A stretch of 64,000 bases of DNA, from the NCBI RefSeq assembly GCF_007655005.1, contig NZ_SZVW01000019.1:1-64000 (forward strand), in the 5' to 3' direction. Source of the DNA: Streptomyces tibetensis. GTDB taxonomy: Bacteria > Actinomycetota > Actinomycetes > Streptomycetales > Streptomycetaceae. How positions within the stretch are numbered: position 1 is the stretch's first letter; every line of letters starts with the position of its first letter. Positions 59,043 through 64,000 of the stretch are shown here, piece after piece. The notes below the pieces were generated by a model. That model was given only the letters and a program-made list of their open reading frames with translations. It was not told where the DNA came from and ran no database searches. A program made the translations under genes and the position numbers.

Positions 59043-62000
59043 CCGGGGAAGGACCGCAGGATGCGCAGCCTCGACGCTTCCTCATTGCTACGGCGGTCGC
59101 ACACCATCAGCGCTCACCGGAGGGAAACCGGCCGGGGCTGGTGGAGGCACGGCAGAAGATCATCGATCTGTTCACTCAGCGGCTCGGCTACACGCACGTC
59201 AGCGACCTCGGACTGGATCCCGACCGGAACGCGCTGCTCCAGCATCTCGACCGCTTCGCCACCGACCCCGATCGGCGTCCCGAGGACATCGTGGCCGTGT
59301 ATCTGGCCGGACACGGCCAGTTGATCGGCTCCACGCCGCGCAGACACATGTTCTTCCCCGCCGACGCCGACCTGGCCAAACCCAAGCTGGCTCTGCCGAC
59401 GGCACAGATCGCGGCGGCGCTCACCGACGACACCCAGCTCACACAGGTGTTGCTCATCCTTGACACCTGCTATGCAGGTCAGGGCGGCAGCGATGCGATC
59501 TCCGCGGCCCTTGAGAGTCTGCGGCGCAGCATCGACGACGATCCGTCCGGCATCGCGGTGATCGCGTCCGCCCAGCCCGCCCAGCAGGCATGGGAAGGCG
59601 CGTTCCCCGATCTCCTCGTGGCCGCGATCGAGAGTCGGACCATCGCGGGGGAAAGGCCGTCCACTCTGGACCTGGGTGCTCTCATCACCCATATGAACGC
59701 CAACCCGTCCAAGCCGCCGACCCAGCGCATCGAATGGGACGCGGCCAGACTGACCGGCGACATCCCCGGCTTCTTCCCCAACCCGCGCCGACGCGCTGGA
59801 CCCCGCGAAGTGGATCTCGCCATCCAGCATGCGGCCGAATGGGACGCCCAGGCCCGACGAAGGGACACGGAGTTCGCGCGCCGCCTGCTGGTCAGGGCCA
59901 TGGCCTACTTCGGCGACCGTGAACAGTGGTGGTTCGCCGGCCGACACGAGGTGATGGCGCATATCACCGACTGGCTGGAGCCCCTGACCCCGGGCCACGC
60001 GGCGCTCGTGGTGACCGCGGGACCCGGCTCCGGCAAGACAGCAGTCCTCGGTCTCACAGCCGCCCTCGCCCACTCCGAACACCGCAACACCGTGCCCGTT
60101 CACCTGCTCGGCCTACGGCCGCACCAGGTGCCGGCCGTCGGCTCGGTCGACGTCGCCATCTACGCCCAGGCCTTGACCAACGACGATGTGCTGCGCGGGC
60201 TGTCCGCCGCCGTCCGCACGCCCGTCGGCGTCCCCGGCGATCTTGTCGAGGCCCTGGCCGAGCGGGACCGCCCGCTCACCGTGATCATCGACGCCGTCGA
60301 CGAGGCCGCGACCCCCGACGCCCTGGTCACCCAACTCGTCCGGCCGCTTCTCGAACACGGCCAGGGACGTGTCCGGCTGCTGCTCGGCACCCGTCGGCAC
60401 CTGTTGCGTCATCTGCCGCCCGACATCCCGGTGGTGGACCTCGACGACCCTGATCATCGCGACTCCCGGGCCATCGCCTCCTACGCCCTGCGCGGATTGC
60501 TGGACTCCCGCCCGGAGAGCCCGTACCTGAACGTCTCTCCCCGGCTCTCCGCAGAGGTGGCACAGGCGGTCGCCGAGGCCGCCGATCCGTCCTTCCTCGT
60601 GGCCCGTATCGTCTCCGGTACGCTCGCCGCCCAGTCCTCGGTCGCCGACCCGGGAGACCAGGCATGGCGCACCCAGCTCCCACGCACCGCGGACGCGGCC
60701 ATGGCCCGTGACCTGGACACGCGTCTCGGCGACGACGCCGCCCGGGCCAGGGACTTGCTCAGGCCGCTCGCCTACGCCGAGGGGCAGGGCCTTCCCTGGG
60801 AGGACATCTGGGCTCCCCTCGCCTCCCGCATCGCCGGTGAGACCTACACCAACGACGACCTGCTGTGGCTCAAACGCAACGCCGGTTCATACGTCGTGGA
60901 GGCGGCCGAAGAGGGACGCTCGGTCTACCGGCTGTACCACATGGCGCTCGCCGAGCATCTGAAACGAGGATGCGACGACGACGCCGTGCAACAGGCGTTC
61001 CTCGACGTACTCGTGGGTGGGACACCGCGCGGAATCGACGGACAGCGCGACTGGAGTCGGGCCCATCCTTACGCCCTGCGATACCTGGCCGTCCATGCGG
61101 CGTACATCGGACGGGTCGACGAACTCCTCGCAGACTGCGGGTATTTGACGCTGTCGGAGCCGGACCTCCTGCTGCACGCGCTGCACCGGGTGACGACGTC
61201 GAGGGGGCGAGTCGTAAGAACCATCTACCGGGCCTCGGCCGGAATGCACGCGGTACTGGAACCTGCCGAACGAGGCATGGTCCTGGCGGTGGACGCCATG
61301 CGGCATCGGGACCCGACCCTGTCCCGGGAACTCGCCGCCGGTCACCACTGGAAGCCGCGATGGGCCTCGGGGACGCAGACGAGCACGGCCTTGCGCGCCA
61401 CGCTCATCGGACACACCGATTGGGTCTTCGCTGTGGCGTGCACGATCGTGAACGGCGTGCCGGTCGCGGTCACCGGAAGCAGGGACCACACCCTGCGTAT
61501 CTGGGACCTGACCACCAACACCGAGCTGCGCACTCTGATCGGGCACCAAGCGGACATCGACGCGGTGGCCTGCGCGATCGTCAAGGGCACGCCCCTGGCC
61601 GTCACCGGCAGCCGGGACGGCACAGCGCGGGTGTGGGACCTCAAGACAGGTGAGCAGCAGGCAGCGCTGAGGGGGCACGGAGTGCGCGGAGGGCACAACT
61701 GTTCCGTCACTGCTGTCGCGTTCACCGCAGTGCAGGGGGAACCGGTGGTACTCACCGGGGGCGCGGACGGCACCATACGCGTCTGGGACCTGAACTCACT
61801 GGCCCTGCGGTATGTCCTGGCGGCGCATTCCGGGTTCGTGCAGGGCATCGCCTGCACCCTTGTGGAGGGTGTGCCCGTCGCAGTGTCGGGAGGCAGGGAC
61901 GAGTGGGTCAAGGTGTGGGACCTGGAGTCCGGCACCGAGAGGGACGCGTTCTGGCACGGAGGCTGGGTGACCGACGTGGCGTGCACCGATGTCGACGGGA

Positions 62001-63253
62001 ATCAGTTCGCCGTCACGGACGGCCATGTCCTTCATCTGTGGGACCTGACCGGCTCGGGTAGGCACCGGAAGACGGCCGAGGGAACGCGCTGTGTGAGTGT
62101 CGCCACGTCAGGCACCGCCGGGGCTCCCGTCATCGTCGCAGGCAGTGGCGAAGGACCGGTGATGCTCTGGAATCCCGAGGGTCCCGGCGAGCCCCGCCAC
62201 CTCGGAGGCCACACCAACATCGTGTACTCGGTCGCCTGCACCGAGGTGGCCGGTGATCCCGTGGTGGTCGCGGCCGGCCTTGACCAGGAAGTGCGCGTGT
62301 GGGACCTGGACGCGACGATGGAGAGCAGCGATCCAGGCGGCCACCGGGCGATCGTCTGGTCCATGGCCTGGGCGACGCACGGCGGCCGGTCGGTGCTGGT
62401 GACGGGGGCCGTCGACGGCAGCGCAACCGTATGGAACGTCAGGACGGGGGAGGTCGAGGCTTCCTTCGGCGCATCTGTGATCAGGGGCCGCATGGCTCAG
62501 TGCGCCGAGACGGCCGGCGAGCCCTGGGTGATCACGCGTGGCCGGGCCGACAAAGTGGTCCACGTGTGGGATCCGTGCACAGGTGCCGAGCTGGGATCCT
62601 GGGACAGCGGGGACATGAACACCCGCGTCATCGGATGCATGGAACTCGAGGGGCGGCGCCTGGCGTTCGTCGAGGCCGGGACAGGGCGGGCGGCCGTCGT
62701 CGACCTGGGAACGGGCGCCGAACCGGCGATCCTGAGCGGCCTTCCGCTGGCGAGCACGTGGCTGGACGGCAGACAGGTTGCCCTGTTCGTCACAGGTCCC
62801 ACGACGGACGCACGGTTCACCACGGACGTCATGGGCGAGATTTGGGCGTGGGACCCGGGGACAGGGAAAGAGCGGCTCCTCGCCCGTGCTCCCATGGCAC
62901 CCGTCCAGTCGCTGAGCACGGCAACTCTTCAAGGGACGTCCCTCGCCGTCAGCGGGCACGTGGACGGCGAGGTGCGACTGTGGGACCTCCTTTCCGGCGC
63001 GCAGCTCAGCGTGGTCCGTACCGAGCCGGGGGAAGTGCGCCGGGTGGCTCTGGGCTGCCGTCAGGGAACCCTGATCGTGGCTGTTGCGCACGACAACACG
63101 GTCGAGGTACGGGATGCCCGCACGGGATCCGCACGGGACACCTGGGTCTTCCCGTATGCCGTCGGGACCCTGTCATTCGGTCCTGCGGGTGAGCTCGCCG
63201 TCGCCACGGGCCATGAGGTCGTGCTCCTCGAACCGCAAGGCTCCCTGTCATGA
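59039..63253 (+). CDS. Caspase-like protease fused to STAND NTPase and WD40 sensor
   Basis: A 1404-aa protein. Residues 1-250 are a caspase-like peptidase with YLAGHG (His92) and LILDTCYAGQGG (Cys144). The STAND/NACHT-type ATPase has TAGPGSGKTAV (Walker A, 328-334) and LTVIIDAVDEAA (Walker B), followed by a helical region to about 770. From about 784 to the end there are about 14 WD40-type blades ending in (I/V)WDL, enough for two propellers. This is the layout of signal-sensing cell-death proteins: WD40 senses, the NTPase oligomerises, the caspase cuts. Whether the alpha/beta hydrolase is its target or a second effector is unknown. Confidence 0.9.
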   Translation: MTGEGPQDAQPRRFLIATAVAHHQRSPEGNRPGLVEARQKIIDLFTQRLGYTHVSDLGLDPDRNALLQHLDRFATDPDRRPEDIVAVYLAGHGQLIGSTPRRHMFFPADADLAKPKLALPTAQIAAALTDDTQLTQVLLILDTCYAGQGGSDAISAALESLRRSIDDDPSGIAVIASAQPAQQAWEGAFPDLLVAAIESRTIAGERPSTLDLGALITHMNANPSKPPTQRIEWDAARLTGDIPGFFPNPRRRAGPREVDLAIQHAAEWDAQARRRDTEFARRLLVRAMAYFGDREQWWFAGRHEVMAHITDWLEPLTPGHAALVVTAGPGSGKTAVLGLTAALAHSEHRNTVPVHLLGLRPHQVPAVGSVDVAIYAQALTNDDVLRGLSAAVRTPVGVPGDLVEALAERDRPLTVIIDAVDEAATPDALVTQLVRPLLEHGQGRVRLLLGTRRHLLRHLPPDIPVVDLDDPDHRDSRAIASYALRGLLDSRPESPYLNVSPRLSAEVAQAVAEAADPSFLVARIVSGTLAAQSSVADPGDQAWRTQLPRTADAAMARDLDTRLGDDAARARDLLRPLAYAEGQGLPWEDIWAPLASRIAGETYTNDDLLWLKRNAGSYVVEAAEEGRSVYRLYHMALAEHLKRGCDDDAVQQAFLDVLVGGTPRGIDGQRDWSRAHPYALRYLAVHAAYIGRVDELLADCGYLTLSEPDLLLHALHRVTTSRGRVVRTIYRASAGMHAVLEPAERGMVLAVDAMRHRDPTLSRELAAGHHWKPRWASGTQTSTALRATLIGHTDWVFAVACTIVNGVPVAVTGSRDHTLRIWDLTTNTELRTLIGHQADIDAVACAIVKGTPLAVTGSRDGTARVWDLKTGEQQAALRGHGVRGGHNCSVTAVAFTAVQGEPVVLTGGADGTIRVWDLNSLALRYVLAAHSGFVQGIACTLVEGVPVAVSGGRDEWVKVWDLESGTERDAFWHGGWVTDVACTDVDGNQFAVTDGHVLHLWDLTGSGRHRKTAEGTRCVSVATSGTAGAPVIVAGSGEGPVMLWNPEGPGEPRHLGGHTNIVYSVACTEVAGDPVVVAAGLDQEVRVWDLDATMESSDPGGHRAIVWSMAWATHGGRSVLVTGAVDGSATVWNVRTGEVEASFGASVIRGRMAQCAETAGEPWVITRGRADKVVHVWDPCTGAELGSWDSGDMNTRVIGCMELEGRRLAFVEAGTGRAAVVDLGTGAEPAILSGLPLASTWLDGRQVALFVTGPTTDARFTTDVMGEIWAWDPGTGKERLLARAPMAPVQSLSTATLQGTSLAVSGHVDGEVRLWDLLSGAQLSVVRTEPGEVRRVALGCRQGTLIVAVAHDNTVEVRDARTGSARDTWVFPYAVGTLSFGPAGELAVATGHEVVLLEPQGSLS

Positions 63254-63280
63254 GCGGTGCCTTCCCCATGGGCGCCGCTC
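63252..63280 (+). terminator. Hairpin after the caspase-STAND gene
   Basis: GAGCGGTGCC (63252-63261) pairs with GGCGCCGCTC (63271-63280), with one G-T wobble and a 9-nt loop. It begins at the stop codon of the caspase-STAND gene, a typical place for a Streptomyces terminator, and lies 29 bp before the next start. Confidence 0.5.
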
Positions 63281-63308
63281 TCTGCGGTGCCGCCCGTAGA
63301 ATCGCCGG

Positions 63309-64000
63309 GTGAACGCCCCCGCACCCCCGGCCGAAAACCTCCGTGCCGCCCTTGCCGGTCTGCTCGACGGGCTGCCGCCCCGGCAGGCCTCGCAGGCGGT
63401 CGAGCGGCTGATCGCCAGCTACCGGGGGGCCACCCCGACCGACGCCCCCATCCTCCGGGACCGGGCCGACGTCGCCGCCTACGCCGCCTACCGGATGCCC
63501 GCGACATTCGAGGCCGTGCGCTGCGCGCTGGAGGCGTTCGCCGAGGCCGCGCCCGAGTGGGTGCCCGGCGGGCACACCGACCTCGGCGGCGGCACCGGTG
63601 CCGCCGCCTGGGCCGTGAACGCGGTCTGGGGCGGGGAGCGGCCCGTCACCGTGCTCGACTGGGCGGAACCCGCGCTCGCCCTCGGACGCGAGATCGCCGC
63701 GGCCAACCCGGAGCTGAAGGACGTCCGCTGGCAGCGTTCCCGGATCGGGGCGGCCCTGACCCTTCACAGCACGGATCTCGTCACCGTCTCCTACGTCCTG
63801 AACGAGCTGACCCCCGCGGACCGCACCGCCCTCGTCGACGCCGCCGGGGCCGCCGCCCAGGCCGTCGTGATCGTCGAACCCGGCACCCCCGACGGTTACG
63901 CCCGCCTCATCGAGGCCCGGGACCGGCTGATCACCGCCGGTTTCCGGATCGCCGCCCCGTGCCCGCACAGCGCCGCCTGCCCCATCGCCCCCGGCACGGA
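63309..64000 (+). CDS. Rsm22-family class I methyltransferase (cut by window end)
   Basis: The first 230 residues are visible. After a helical N terminus (LDGLPPRQASQAVERLIASY) comes a SAM-binding motif DLGGGTGAAAW (about residue 93), then LDWAEPAL, VTVSYVLNELT and VVIVEPGTPDG. A Cys-rich PCPHSAACP follows at the window edge. Order and motifs match Rsm22 proteins, methyltransferase-like factors linked to the small ribosomal subunit and binding Fe-S or Zn. The GTG start is used. The C terminus lies outside the window. Confidence 0.85.
   Translation, partial: MNAPAPPAENLRAALAGLLDGLPPRQASQAVERLIASYRGATPTDAPILRDRADVAAYAAYRMPATFEAVRCALEAFAEAAPEWVPGGHTDLGGGTGAAAWAVNAVWGGERPVTVLDWAEPALALGREIAAANPELKDVRWQRSRIGAALTLHSTDLVTVSYVLNELTPADRTALVDAAGAAAQAVVIVEPGTPDGYARLIEARDRLITAGFRIAAPCPHSAACPIAPGT

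Overview
The window looks like a Streptomyces (or close actinomycete) chromosome. It is very GC-rich with strong third-position GC, has many GTG starts and 4-nt ATGA/GTGA overlaps, and carries the DUF397/DUF5753 regulatory pair, an YrbE/Mce lipid-import operon and an ECF-like sigma factor. No rRNA, tRNA, CRISPR array, transposase or integrase was seen. All calls come from reading sequence and known family motifs; no database search was run.

Region 1 (1-36.3 kb) is a dense defence island, almost all on the minus strand. (a) 101-5882 is one four-gene overlapping operon: a HamA-like PD-(D/E)XK nuclease, a HamB-like superfamily 2 helicase, McrB and McrC. It looks like a Hachiman module fused transcriptionally to McrBC. 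(b) 6033-7645 is the common Streptomyces regulatory trio of HATPase, XRE/DUF5753 and DUF397. (c) 7650-21865 is a DISARM/Druantia-flavoured restriction operon: a DUF1998 helicase ending in a Vsr/DUF559-like nuclease, a SNF2 helicase, an Eco57I/PglX-type adenine methylase, and a coiled-coil protein of unknown function. (d) 23034-32440 is a pPIWI_RE (prokaryotic Argonaute-related) operon: a PIWI protein, a DinG/XPD-type helicase and an REase, preceded by a RecB/Cas4-like Fe-S nuclease gene. (e) Two soluble Ser/Thr protein kinases (22062 and 32591) bracket the pPIWI_RE operon and are each divergent from a defence operon. (f) 34083-36113 is an orphan HTH-adenine methylase-TRD protein. A shared operator-like sequence, GTTTGTGAACTSAGTCAA, lies in the promoter regions of (c) with kinase 1, (d) with kinase 2, and (f). 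This suggests that these units form one co-regulated defence regulon. The motif and the four-gene pPIWI_RE operon are the most interesting observations here.

Region 2 (36.5-58.1 kb) looks like ordinary chromosomal content. It holds a secreted lytic transglycosylase, a membrane-anchored sigma factor with a PEVP-rich tail, a complete Mce transporter operon (ATPase, two YrbE permeases, six Mce proteins, two Mce-associated proteins), a MazG-like pyrophosphohydrolase, DoxX, an NTF2/SnoaL-like protein, aldo/keto reductase, SDR, Gfo/Idh oxidoreductase, Bcr/CflA efflux pump and a beta-lactamase-like hydrolase. Several short tandem or inverted repeats sit between these genes, including a phased GTAC array in a divergent promoter.

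Region 3 (58.2-64 kb) is a two-gene conflict-system cassette: an alpha/beta hydrolase overlapping a giant caspase-STAND-WD40 protein. An Rsm22-family methyltransferase follows and runs off the window end.
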